Source: Pseudomonadota bacterium (GTDB taxonomy: Bacteria > Pseudomonadota > Gammaproteobacteria > Steroidobacterales > Steroidobacteraceae). Taken from it: a stretch of DNA of 35,104 nt. This document shows positions 25,798-33,026 of the stretch, one piece after another. The stretch spans positions 1 through 35,104 of the forward strand of contig JAEZCR010000175.1 in NCBI GenBank assembly GCA_023433465.1, read 5' to 3'. The stretch's first letter is position 1. Every line of letters begins with the position of its first letter. The notes below the pieces were generated by a model. That model was not told the DNA's origin. It saw only the letters and a list, made by a program, of their open reading frames with translations, and did not search any database. A program made the translations under genes and the position numbers.

Positions 25798-25815
25798 CGT
25801 AATAGATATACTGCG
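25798..25815 (+). promoter_or_regulatory. AT-rich imperfect palindrome between corA and modB
   Basis: In the 25-bp gap between the corA stop and the modB start lies CGTAATAGATATACTGCG, an 18-nt imperfect inverted repeat in otherwise GC-rich DNA. Its CG-N-TAT-like half-sites loosely recall ModE operators of molybdate operons, and it contains a TATACT hexamer that could serve as a -10 box. No matching -35 element is clear. Confidence 0.28.
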
Positions 25816-25819
25816 TGCG

Positions 25820-26509
25820 ATGTTGTCCCCCGCGGAATCCGAAGCCCTCTCGCTGAGCCTGTCCGTCGCGGCCCGCAGCGTCGCCTTCAACCTGCCGTTC
25901 GCGGTGCTGGTCGCCTGGCTGCTGACCCGCACGCGTTTCGCCGGCCGCACCTTGTTCGACGCCTTCGTGCACCTGCCGCTGGTGCTGCCGCCCGTGGTGG
26001 TGGGCTATCTATTGCTGGTGTTGTTCGGCGTGCGCGGGCCGATCGGCGGATGGCTGCACGAGAACTTCGGCATCCAGCTCGCCTTCACCGGCACCGGCGC
26101 CGCGCTCGCGACGGCGGTGATGTCCTTTCCGCTCGTGGTGCGCTCGATCCGCATTTCGCTCGAGACCGTCGATCGGGGACTCGAGGATGCCGCGCGCACG
26201 CTCGGGGCGGGCCCGATCGACCGGTTCTTCTCCGTCACGCTGCCGCTGATCGCGCCCGGTATCCTCGCGGGCGCCATCATCGCGTTCGCCGCGGGTCTCG
26301 GCGAATTCGGCGCGGTGATCACGTTCGCGTCCAATATCCCGGGTGAAACGCGCACCCTGCCGCTCGCGCTGTACACCGCGTTGCAGACACCGGACGGCGA
26401 CGCGCTCGCGGCGCGGCTCGCGCTCATCTCGTTCACGCTCGGACTCGCGGGACTGCTCGCCTCGGAGTTCATCGCGCGGCGGCTGCGCCTGCGGCTCGGG
26501 CGCGCCTGA
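25820..26509 (+). CDS. modB: molybdate ABC transporter permease ModB
   Basis: This 229-residue protein is the same length as E. coli ModB. It has about five membrane segments, with FDAFVHLPLVLPPVVVGYLLL near residues 46-66, the permease EAA-type motif around EDAARTLGAGPIDRFFSVTLPLIAPG and AGLGEFGAVITFASNIPGETRTLPLALY. The last segment is characteristic of molybdate/sulfate-type permeases. It forms the inner-membrane channel and docks on ModC. The ATG at 25820 lacks a strong ribosome binding site. Its TGA overlaps the modC ATG (TGATG). The usual modA gene is not upstream; corA is there instead. Confidence 0.9.
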   Translation: MLSPAESEALSLSLSVAARSVAFNLPFAVLVAWLLTRTRFAGRTLFDAFVHLPLVLPPVVVGYLLLVLFGVRGPIGGWLHENFGIQLAFTGTGAALATAVMSFPLVVRSIRISLETVDRGLEDAARTLGAGPIDRFFSVTLPLIAPGILAGAIIAFAAGLGEFGAVITFASNIPGETRTLPLALYTALQTPDGDALAARLALISFTLGLAGLLASEFIARRLRLRLGRA

Positions 26510-27609
26510 TGCTCGCGGTCCAGCTCGAAAAACGGCGCGGAGATTTCCGGCTGAACGTCGAATTCGACGCGCCGATGCCAGGCGTCACCGCTCTGTTCGG
26601 ACGCTCCGGGTGCGGCAAGTCGACGGTGATCTCATTGATTGCCGGATTACTCGCGCCCGATGCGGGACGCGTGCAGGTCGGCGACGACGTCCTGCTCGAC
26701 ACGGTGCGCGGAATCGACGTCGACGCGCGTCATCGCCGTGTCGGCGTCGTGTTCCAGGAAGCCCGGCTGTTTCCGCACCTCGACGTGCGCGGCAATCTCG
26801 AATACGGAATGAAACGGGTGCCGCGCGCCGCGCCGCGCCATATCCGGTTCGATGACGTGGTCCAACTACTCGGGCTCGACACGTTGCTCGCGCGCCGCGC
26901 GCATGAGCTGTCCGGTGGCGAGAAGCAGCGGGTATCGCTCGGCCGCGCGCTGCTGAGTCAGCCGCGGCTGTTATTGCTCGACGAACCGCTGGCGTCCCTC
27001 GACGCCGCGCGGCGCGAAGAGGTTCTGCCATGGCTCGAACGGCTGCGCGATGGTTTCGCCGTACCGATCGTCTACGTGAGCCATGAGTTCGATGAGGTCC
27101 TGCGGCTCGCGACCCGCGTCGTACTGCTCGAGGACGGGCGCGCCGTGACGCACGGCGACCTCGCGACGGTGAGCCGCGACCCGGTGCTGCGCGCCATCGT
27201 GGGACCGGACGCGGTCGGCGCGGTGGTGGCCGGCGTCGTCGAAAAAATCAACGGCGGCGGCCTCGCGCAGATCCGGATCGGCGATGCGTTGCTCAACGTC
27301 GAACATGAAGCGGCCGTGGTCGGTCAGCGGATCCAGATCCAGGTCCTGGCGCGCGACGTCATGCTCGCGACCGAATCGCCGAGAGGGCTGTCGGTGCGCA
27401 ACGCGGTGGCCGCGCGCGTCGTATCGGTCACGCCGGACGTCGGCCGCGCCGTGCTCGTCGAGCTCGATATCGGCCACGCGGCGACGCTGCTCGCCCGCAT
27501 CACCGCCGGCGCGGCGCAGGAACTCGGGATCGCGGCGGACATGCAGGTCTGGGCGCTCATAAAGGCGGTCTCCCTGCGCGGGCACGTGTTCAACGTGCCA
27601 GCGCATTGA
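26509..27609 (+). CDS. modC: molybdate ABC transporter ATPase ModC
   Basis: This 366-residue ABC ATPase has Walker A GRSGCGKST (31-39), Q-loop VFQEARLFPHLDV, signature LSGGEKQ (134-140), Walker B LLLLDEP (154-160) and H-loop YVSHEFDEV. The C-terminal third (about 232-362) carries TOBE/molybdopterin-like beta-barrel repeats (RNAVAARVVSVTP, LLARITAGAAQELGI, ALIKAVSL), which separates ModC from general sulfate or spermidine ATPases. It powers molybdate uptake through ModB. The start overlaps the modB stop by one nucleotide. The 3' end overlaps a small antisense-strand ORF by 20 bp. Confidence 0.93.
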   Translation: MLAVQLEKRRGDFRLNVEFDAPMPGVTALFGRSGCGKSTVISLIAGLLAPDAGRVQVGDDVLLDTVRGIDVDARHRRVGVVFQEARLFPHLDVRGNLEYGMKRVPRAAPRHIRFDDVVQLLGLDTLLARRAHELSGGEKQRVSLGRALLSQPRLLLLDEPLASLDAARREEVLPWLERLRDGFAVPIVYVSHEFDEVLRLATRVVLLEDGRAVTHGDLATVSRDPVLRAIVGPDAVGAVVAGVVEKINGGGLAQIRIGDALLNVEHEAAVVGQRIQIQVLARDVMLATESPRGLSVRNAVAARVVSVTPDVGRAVLVELDIGHAATLLARITAGAAQELGIAADMQVWALIKAVSLRGHVFNVPAH

Positions 27610-27706
27610 CGACGGGAAGGAACTCGATGGTGGCCGCGAGCGCCGCCACCACGCCGAAAGCCGCCAGCGCGAAACTGGCGTTTCTAACTATCTTCTCGAT
27701 GCACAT
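27590..27706 (-). CDS. putative small single-pass membrane peptide (38 aa)
   Basis: This 38-residue ORF begins at an ATG preceded by GGAG eight bases upstream. The peptide has a short charged N-terminus (MCIEKIVRN), a hydrophobic stretch rich in Ala, Val and Phe (about residues 10-27), then EFLPVVNALAR. It lies 104 bp downstream of the LysR gene on the same strand and overlaps the last 20 bp of modC on the other strand. I do not recognise it. A good ribosome binding site and a membrane-helix profile support it; shortness and the overlap with modC argue for caution. A possible role in the transporter's neighbourhood is speculation. Confidence 0.42.
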   Translation of the reverse strand: MCIEKIVRNASFALAAFGVVAALAATIEFLPVVNALAR

Positions 27707-27810
27707 GTCGGTTACTCCGAAAGAGTGAAGAACATGTGCGGATGCTGCGCGCCGCCGCGCGAATCAACAAACGGCGTGCGTGAATCCGGTATCAGGAAAA
27801 CTTAAGGACT

Positions 27811-28770
27811 TCAGGCGCTCTTCTTGTCCTTGACCTGGCCCTTGATCGGGCCCGCCTTCTTCTCGAACAGCGAATGCGGCTTCGGGAAGGATTTCGCCAT
27901 GTCGAAGATCCAGTCGCGGAAACGGCGCACCTTGGGCATGACGAGGTAGGGCTCGGGGCACACGAAGAAGTAGGAGAAGCGGAACGGCAGCATCGCGTCG
28001 CCGGCCAGCACCACGCGCCCCTGCTCCAGGGCGCGCTGCACCAGCGACCAACGGGCGAGCGCGAAGCCGATACCCTCCTCCGCCGCCGCGATGACGCCGG
28101 CCGAGTCGTCGATGAGGGGGGCGCGCGCCAGCCAGCTACCTTCCTGGCCCTTCTCGATCCAGGCCTGCCAGGGTTCGTCGTCACTGCCCAGCAGCGGAAA
28201 ATTCTGCAGGTCCTGGCCGCGGGGAACGGGCCCGTACTTCGCGAGCAAGGCCGGAGAGGCGATCGGGATGACCCATTCGTCGAGCAGCTTTTCGACGTAA
28301 AGGCCGGACCAGCGACCCAGGCCCATGCGGATGGCCACGTGCATTTCGGAGCGCGAGAAATCGACCGGATCCCGGCCGGTATGGAAGCGCAATTCCACGC
28401 CCGTATCGAGCGCGTTGAAGCTGCCGATGCGGGGCAGCAGCCAGCGCTGCAGGAACGAAGACAACAATGTGACCTGCAGCGGACCTTCGGCGCGGTGTTG
28501 CTTGAGGTGCTGCATCGAGGTCTCGAGCTCGTCGAGGCCGCGGCGTACGCCGGGCAGCAATTGCTGGCCCTCGGCCGTGAGTTCGATGCGGCGGCCCGCG
28601 CGCTTGAAGAGCTGCACCTGCAGATAGTCCTCGAGCGACTTGACCTGCTGGCTGACCGCCGCGGGCGTCACGTGCAACGCCTCGGCGGCATCGGCAAACG
28701 ACAGGCGGGAGGCCACCGCCTCGAATACGCGCAGTGCGTTCAATGGCAGCCGGGCATAAGCGGTCGACAC
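27811..28770 (-). CDS. LysR-family transcriptional regulator, GcvA/AmpR-like
   Basis: This 319-residue regulator has an N-terminal helix-turn-helix in which LPLNALRVFEAVASRLSF and TPAAVSQQVKSLEDYLQVQLF are typical of the GcvA/AmpR branch. A periplasmic-binding-protein-like effector domain follows at about 90-300. The frame extends to a GTG at 28821, but the GTG at 28770 has AAGGAA seven bases upstream and directly precedes the conserved region, so I chose it. The Lys-rich tail (GPIKGQVKDKKSA) is unusual for the family. LysR proteins often control the divergent neighbour, here the 96-residue orphan starting 100 bp away. The effector is unknown. Confidence 0.9.
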   Translation of the reverse strand: MSTAYARLPLNALRVFEAVASRLSFADAAEALHVTPAAVSQQVKSLEDYLQVQLFKRAGRRIELTAEGQQLLPGVRRGLDELETSMQHLKQHRAEGPLQVTLLSSFLQRWLLPRIGSFNALDTGVELRFHTGRDPVDFSRSEMHVAIRMGLGRWSGLYVEKLLDEWVIPIASPALLAKYGPVPRGQDLQNFPLLGSDDEPWQAWIEKGQEGSWLARAPLIDDSAGVIAAAEEGIGFALARWSLVQRALEQGRVVLAGDAMLPFRFSYFFVCPEPYLVMPKVRRFRDWIFDMAKSFPKPHSLFEKKAGPIKGQVKDKKSA

Positions 28771-28869
28771 GTCAGATTTCCTTATGGGCGCTTCAGATAG
28801 CGCGTTTGTTCGCCCGGGCACTCTAGCTCAGATTGTGCGCATGGCAACTTCGCCGATGGAGACATCTAT

Positions 28870-29160
28870 ATGAGCACCCGCAACTGCATTCCCGGCACCG
28901 TCGAGGCCCATCTCGGGGCGAGACTGTCGCCGTTTGCCGGCAGCCCGCTACCCCTGGAGGACCTGGACGTCGAGGCGTCCCTGAACCTTTCTTCGAAAGA
29001 GGCCGCGAACGATGATCGCCATCTGCGCCTGTCGCTGGTCAACGATCTCAAACTACTGTTCGCCGCGCTCGGCGCGGGCGGCAGCGTCGTACCGCTGGGC
29101 GACAACAGCCGCACGGCGCGATTGCTCGCGAATTACGCGGAATCGCTCCGGGACTGGTGA
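28870..29160 (+). CDS. small hypothetical protein (96 aa), divergent to the LysR gene
   Basis: This 96-residue protein has GGAGA seven bases before its ATG. There is no signal peptide or membrane segment. The N-terminal half is Pro/Gly-rich, with acidic runs (LEDLDVEASLNL), and the C-terminal half looks helical (RLSLVNDLKLLFAALGAG, then RTARLLANYAESLRDW). I do not recognise the family. Being divergent from a LysR gene with a 99-bp shared upstream region, it may be the regulator's target. The stop codon lies 2 bp before the first 107-bp palindromic element, whose stem could terminate its transcript. Confidence 0.62.
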   Translation: MSTRNCIPGTVEAHLGARLSPFAGSPLPLEDLDVEASLNLSSKEAANDDRHLRLSLVNDLKLLFAALGAGGSVVPLGDNSRTARLLANYAESLRDW

Positions 29161-29162
29161 AG

Positions 29163-29269
29163 GAAGACGGTGCCTGGCACGGAAAATCCGGGATAAGCGG
29201 AGACGCGGTCGGGCCTTGTTCGGACATCGCGCCGCTTATCCCGGATTTTCCGTGCCAGGCACCGTCTTC
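29163..29269. repeat. 107-bp palindromic element, copy 1 (REPIN/MITE-like)
   Basis: Two arms of 38 nt (29163-29200 and 29232-29269) are perfect inverted repeats of each other around a 31-nt spacer. Each arm carries a short palindromic core, GTGCCTGGCAC. A second element of identical length lies at 31914-32020 in the opposite orientation. The form fits REP doublets (REPINs) mobilised by RAYT transposases, or a small MITE; no transposase is present here. As RNA it would fold into a very stable hairpin after the 96-residue orphan gene. Confidence 0.85.
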
Positions 29270-29330
29270 GTTCGCGTAACCACCTCGTCACCGCCACTCG
29301 ACTGACCCCGTAACCCCCTCCTTTCTACGC

Positions 29331-29365
29331 TCTCCTGGCCTTGTGGCACACACGAAACCAGGAGA
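29331..29365 (+). promoter_or_regulatory. hairpin pairing with the porin ribosome binding site
   Basis: TCTCCTGG (29331-29338) is perfectly complementary to CCAGGAGA (29358-29365), which contains the AGGAGA Shine-Dalgarno sequence seven bases from the GTG start at 29372. The 19-nt loop holds a further 4-bp stem (TGTG/CACA at 29342-29352). In mRNA this would sequester the ribosome binding site, as in thermosensors or translational switches. Function is inferred from structure only. Confidence 0.45.
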
Positions 29366-29371
29366 ACGAGA

Positions 29372-30808
29372 GTGAAAATCAGACGAGCGGCAGCGCAAGC
29401 CTCCATTGCGGCGCTGCTGCCTTTTGCGGGAGTCGCGCTGGCGCAGGCGCAGGACGCCTCAACCGCCGATAACGACCTGCGACGCGAAATCGAAGATCAG
29501 AAGCAGCGCCTCGCGATCCTCGAGCGCAAGCTCGAGCTCAGCGAGGAAGCCGCAAAGTCTGCCGCGAGCAGCGCGCCGAAGATCACCGCCAACGCCACAC
29601 AGTTCCGGATCGGCTCGGCCGACGGCGCAAACTTCGTGCGCTTCCGCGGCACGCTGCATGCCGACTATCGCGCCTACGGCGGCGATTCGGTGCCGGAGAC
29701 GGCCGATACGTTCCTCCTGCGCCGCGTTCGTCCGACCTTCGAGGGCACGTTCGGCAACATCTACGACTTCCGCTTCACGCCGGACTTCGGCGGCGGCCGC
29801 AGCGTCATCATCGACGCGTACGTGGCCGCGCGCTTCAATCCCGCGGCCGTCGTCACGGTGGGCAAGTTCAAGCCGCCCGTCGGTCTCGAGCGCCTGCAGA
29901 GCGGCGCGGACCTGCGGTTCATCGAGCGCGGCCTGCCGACGAGCCTCGTACCCAACCGCGATATCGGCATCCAGCTCTCGGGCGACATCGCCGACAGCGC
30001 GTTCAGTTACCAGATCGGATACTTCAATGGCGTCACGGATGGCGGCAGCAGCGAAGGCTTGCCGAGTCCGGATGTCGAACACGACACCGGCGGAGACTTC
30101 GCCGCGCGCGTGTTCTTCCAGCCCTTCCTGAACTCCGACAACTTCGGCGCGCGCGGCCTGGGCTTCGGCCTCGGCGCCACCTGGCAGGACGTGGCCGGCA
30201 GCGCCAGCACGACCTATCTAGCGGCGTACCGGTCGCCCGGCCAGCAAAGCATCTTCAGCTATCGGTCGAACAGCGCCGCGGCGGGAGCGCCCAACAACGC
30301 GACCTACGCCAACGGCGAACGGCTGCGCCTGGCTCCGCAGCTCTACTACTCGTACAACCAGTTCAGCCTGCTGGGTGAATGGACCCAGGTGGAACAGGAC
30401 GTCTCGCGCAACGTCGCCGGATCGGTTCGCTCGGACACGTTGACCAACACCGCGTGGCAGGCGCAATTCGCGTGGTTCCTGACGGGTGAAGACCAGGCGT
30501 TCCGCGGCTTCAAGCCCAAGAGCACCTTCCGTCCCGGCAAGGATGGCAGCGGCGCGTTCGAACTGGTCGCGCGTTACCACGTGCTCGACGTCGACAACGA
30601 CGCCTTCACCGGCGGCGCGGCTTCCTTTGCGAATACGCTGACGGCGGTGAGCAAGGCGACGGCCTATGGTGTCGGCCTCAACTGGTATCCGTGGAACACC
30701 GTGAAGCTGTCGATCAACTACGAACTGACCGAGTTCGAGGGCGGCGCCGCGACCGGCAACCGCGCCGACGAACAGGCGTTGCTCTCGCGCTTCGCCATCA
30801 ACTTCTGA
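29372..30808 (+). CDS. OprO/OprP-type phosphate-selective porin family protein
   Basis: This 478-residue outer-membrane protein starts with GTG. A signal peptide is followed by a short coiled coil (about residues 33-62, DLRREIEDQKQRLAILERKLELSEE), as in many trimeric OprO/P-family porins. The barrel begins at FVRFRGTLHADYRAY. It shows the family pattern DTFLLRRVRPTFEGTFG, YDFRFTPDFG, AYVAARFNPAAVVTVGKFKPPVGLERL and a terminal strand ending SRFAINF with Phe last. OprO/P members pass phosphate, polyphosphate or other anions. The sulfate-binding-protein gene follows after 18 bp, so here the porin may serve sulfate or another oxyanion. That is an inference from context. A hairpin covers its ribosome binding site. 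Confidence 0.87.
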   Translation: MKIRRAAAQASIAALLPFAGVALAQAQDASTADNDLRREIEDQKQRLAILERKLELSEEAAKSAASSAPKITANATQFRIGSADGANFVRFRGTLHADYRAYGGDSVPETADTFLLRRVRPTFEGTFGNIYDFRFTPDFGGGRSVIIDAYVAARFNPAAVVTVGKFKPPVGLERLQSGADLRFIERGLPTSLVPNRDIGIQLSGDIADSAFSYQIGYFNGVTDGGSSEGLPSPDVEHDTGGDFAARVFFQPFLNSDNFGARGLGFGLGATWQDVAGSASTTYLAAYRSPGQQSIFSYRSNSAAAGAPNNATYANGERLRLAPQLYYSYNQFSLLGEWTQVEQDVSRNVAGSVRSDTLTNTAWQAQFAWFLTGEDQAFRGFKPKSTFRPGKDGSGAFELVARYHVLDVDNDAFTGGAASFANTLTAVSKATAYGVGLNWYPWNTVKLSINYELTEFEGGAATGNRADEQALLSRFAINF

Positions 30809-30826
30809 GCATTGGAGACCAAGGAC

Positions 30827-31846
30827 ATGAATAAACCGAACTGGAATCGCCGGCTGCTGCTTGCCATCGCAAGCGCGGTATTCATCGGCGGCGCGGGCAC
30901 CGCCGCGCAGGCCGCCGACGTCACGCTGCTCAACGTGTCGTACGACCCGACGCGCGAGCTGTACGTCGACTACAACAAGGCGTTCGCCGAGTACTGGAAG
31001 AAGAAGACCGGCGACAACGTGACCATCCGGCAGTCGCACGGCGGCTCGGGCCGCCAGGCGCGCTCGGTGATCGACGGACTCGCGGCCGACGTCGTGACGC
31101 TCGCGCTCGCGGGCGACATCGACGCGATCGCCGAGAACGGAAAGCTGTTGCCCCTGAACTGGGAAGAGCGTCTGCCGAACAACTCGGCGCCCTACACATC
31201 CACCATTGTTTTTCTGGTCCGCAAGGGCAACCCGAAGAACATCAAGGACTGGGGCGACCTCGTGAAGCCGGGCGTCAGCGTGATCACGCCGAATCCGAAA
31301 ACCTCGGGCGGCGCGCGCTGGAACTACGTCGCGGGCTGGGCGTGGGCGCTCAAGCAGCCGGGAGGCAACGAGGCCACGGCGAAGGATTACGTGCGCAAAC
31401 TGTTCAAGAACGTGCCGGTGCTCGACACGGGTGCGCGCGGCGCGCTCACGACCTTCGCCCAGCGCAACATCGGCGACGTGTTCATCTCGTGGGAAAACGA
31501 AGCCTGGCTCGCGACCAAGGAGCTCGGCGTCGGAAAGTTCGAGATCGTGATCCCGTCGATCAGCATCCTCGCCGAGCCTTCGGTGGCGGTGGTCGACAAG
31601 GTGGTCCTGCGCCGCGGCACGCGCACGGTGGCCGAGGAATACCTCAAGTACCTGTACACGCCGGAAGGCCAGGAGATCGCGGCGCGCAACTACTACCGCC
31701 CGCGCGATCCGCAGGTGGCCGCGAAACACCAGGAGCTGTTCCCGAAGCTCGAGCTCGTGACCATCAAGGACTTCGGCGGCTGGGCCAAGGCGCAGAAGGA
31801 ACACTTCGGTGATGGCGGAGTATTCGACCAGATCTACGCGCAGTGA
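30827..31846 (+). CDS. sbp: periplasmic sulfate-binding protein, ABC transporter
   Basis: This 339-residue protein starts at the ATG at 30827 with AAGGA just upstream. A signal peptide ends at about residue 29 (AAQA). The mature chain has the Sbp/CysP signatures LLNVSYDPTRELYVDYN, SHGGSGRQARSVIDGL (oxyanion-binding loop), ITPNPKTSGGARWNY, FISWENEA and YTPEGQEIAARNYYRPRD. It binds sulfate or thiosulfate in the periplasm and delivers it to a CysTWA permease. It follows the porin gene by 18 bp, forming a two-gene operon. No cysT, cysW or cysA lies in this window. A paralogue starts beyond the right edge on the other strand. Confidence 0.93.
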   Translation: MNKPNWNRRLLLAIASAVFIGGAGTAAQAADVTLLNVSYDPTRELYVDYNKAFAEYWKKKTGDNVTIRQSHGGSGRQARSVIDGLAADVVTLALAGDIDAIAENGKLLPLNWEERLPNNSAPYTSTIVFLVRKGNPKNIKDWGDLVKPGVSVITPNPKTSGGARWNYVAGWAWALKQPGGNEATAKDYVRKLFKNVPVLDTGARGALTTFAQRNIGDVFISWENEAWLATKELGVGKFEIVIPSISILAEPSVAVVDKVVLRRGTRTVAEEYLKYLYTPEGQEIAARNYYRPRDPQVAAKHQELFPKLELVTIKDFGGWAKAQKEHFGDGGVFDQIYAQ

Positions 31847-31860
31847 TGCCGATCCGGCAT
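31846..31860 (+). terminator. small hairpin at the sbp stop codon
   Basis: ATGCCG and CGGCAT form a perfect 6-bp stem with a 3-nt loop, beginning at the last base of the sbp stop codon. No T-run follows. The large palindrome at 31914-32020 is a more likely transcript end. Confidence 0.22.
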
Positions 31861-31913
31861 GGACGCATGACGAATAGTTAGTGGGTGCGCGGCAGGATGC
31901 CGCGTACTCTCCG

Positions 31914-32020
31914 GAAGACGGTGCCTGGCACGGAAAATCCGGGATTAGCGACGTGATGTCCGCGCCAGGCTCGATATCGTCTCCGCTTATCCCGGATTTT
32001 CCGTGCCAGGCACCATCTTC
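31914..32020. repeat. 107-bp palindromic element, copy 2, inverted relative to copy 1
   Basis: The arms at 31914-31950 and 31983-32020 match those of copy 1 with only a few substitutions (for example GGGATTAGCG against GGGATAAGCG). The spacer, read on the minus strand, is recognisably the same as the copy 1 spacer (shared AGACG, GCCT and CGGACATC), so the element lies in the opposite orientation. It sits between convergent sbp and dmeF, where its stem could stop transcription from both sides. Its right arm encodes the last ten residues and the stop codon of dmeF. Confidence 0.85.
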
Positions 32021-32970
32021 TCAGGCACCGGGCGGTCCACCTCGACGGTGACGTGGACGAGTTCGTCGTGCACGGACAGGGCGCGGCGGAAGTATTCACC
32101 GGTCTCCGAAGTCGGGGTGGTCACGGTGACGACCACGGCGTACTGCGCGCGGCCGACGCGCCAGACGTGCAGATCGGTGATTCGCGCGGGTATCGCTCCC
32201 TTCTCGATCACATCGCGGATCTCGGCCACGACGGGCGCATCCATTTCGGCGTCGAGCAGGATACGACCCGAGTCGCGCAGCAGGCCCCAGGCCCACGCGG
32301 ACACCAGCGCCGCGCCGACGAGTCCCATCACCGGATCGAGCCAGGCGGCGCCGAAATAGAGCCCGCCCGCGAGCGCGATCAGCGCGAGCACCGACGTCGC
32401 CGCGTCGGCGAGCACGTGCATGTAGGCCGAGCGAACGTTGAGGTCCACGTGTGCATGCGAACCGTCGTGCGCGTGTTCATGATCATGCCCATGGTCGTGT
32501 GAATGCCCGTGGCTGTCCTTCAGCCACCACGCGCACACGAGATTGACCGCGAGTCCGACCGCCGCGATGACCATGGCCTCGGTGTAATGAATCGTCTGCG
32601 GCCGCAGGAGCCGCTCGACGGACTGAAAGACCATGAGCGCCGCGATGCCGAGCAGGAAGATCGCGCTCGTGTATCCGGCCAGCACCTCGACCTTCCACGT
32701 GCCGAACGCGTAACGTCGATCACCCGCCTGGTTGCGCGCGAACGAATACGCGAAGGCGGACAGCCCCAGCGCGAGCGCATGGGAGCTCATGTGCCAGCCA
32801 TCGGCCAGCACGGCCATCGAGTTGTACCACCAGCCGCCCGCGATCTCGACGATCATCATGATGACCGTCAGCCACAACGCGCGGCGGATGCCCCGCTCCG
32901 CGAGCGGATTACCCGTGTCGAAGCGTGGTGTCTGGCAGTGGTGCGTATCCGGTGCGGCCTGGGTCTCCAC
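31987..32970 (-). CDS. dmeF: DmeF-type cation diffusion facilitator (Co/Ni/Zn efflux)
   Basis: This 327-residue inner-membrane protein has six predicted membrane segments and a cytoplasmic C-terminal domain (about 235-317). The second segment has ADGWHMSSHALALG, with Asp57, His60 and His64, the DGWHM-x-x-H form typical of DmeF rather than the Asp seen in ZitB. The fifth has His185-x-x-x-Asp189 (HVLADAATS). A His-rich loop (about 153-174, HGHSHDHGHDHEHAHDGSHAH) lies between segments four and five. It exports divalent metals by proton antiport; Co2+/Ni2+ is the usual DmeF preference. Translation begins at GTG with a weak ribosome binding site. The last ten residues (KMVPGTENPG) and the TAA come from a repeat element. 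Confidence 0.9.
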   Translation of the reverse strand: METQAAPDTHHCQTPRFDTGNPLAERGIRRALWLTVIMMIVEIAGGWWYNSMAVLADGWHMSSHALALGLSAFAYSFARNQAGDRRYAFGTWKVEVLAGYTSAIFLLGIAALMVFQSVERLLRPQTIHYTEAMVIAAVGLAVNLVCAWWLKDSHGHSHDHGHDHEHAHDGSHAHVDLNVRSAYMHVLADAATSVLALIALAGGLYFGAAWLDPVMGLVGAALVSAWAWGLLRDSGRILLDAEMDAPVVAEIRDVIEKGAIPARITDLHVWRVGRAQYAVVVTVTTPTSETGEYFRRALSVHDELVHVTVEVDRPVPEKMVPGTENPG

Positions 32971-33026
32971 GACGCATAGGGTATCGGATACTCACTCCAG
33001 GCCGGAAACCGCGACCTTGGGACGTT

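Noticed and set aside
29163..29269. Reading the first palindrome as a plain Rho-independent terminator
   Set aside because: The stem is 38 bp long, lacks a T-run and recurs at 31914-32020 with the same length and spacer, so a repeat-element family explains it better. It may still stop transcription secondarily.
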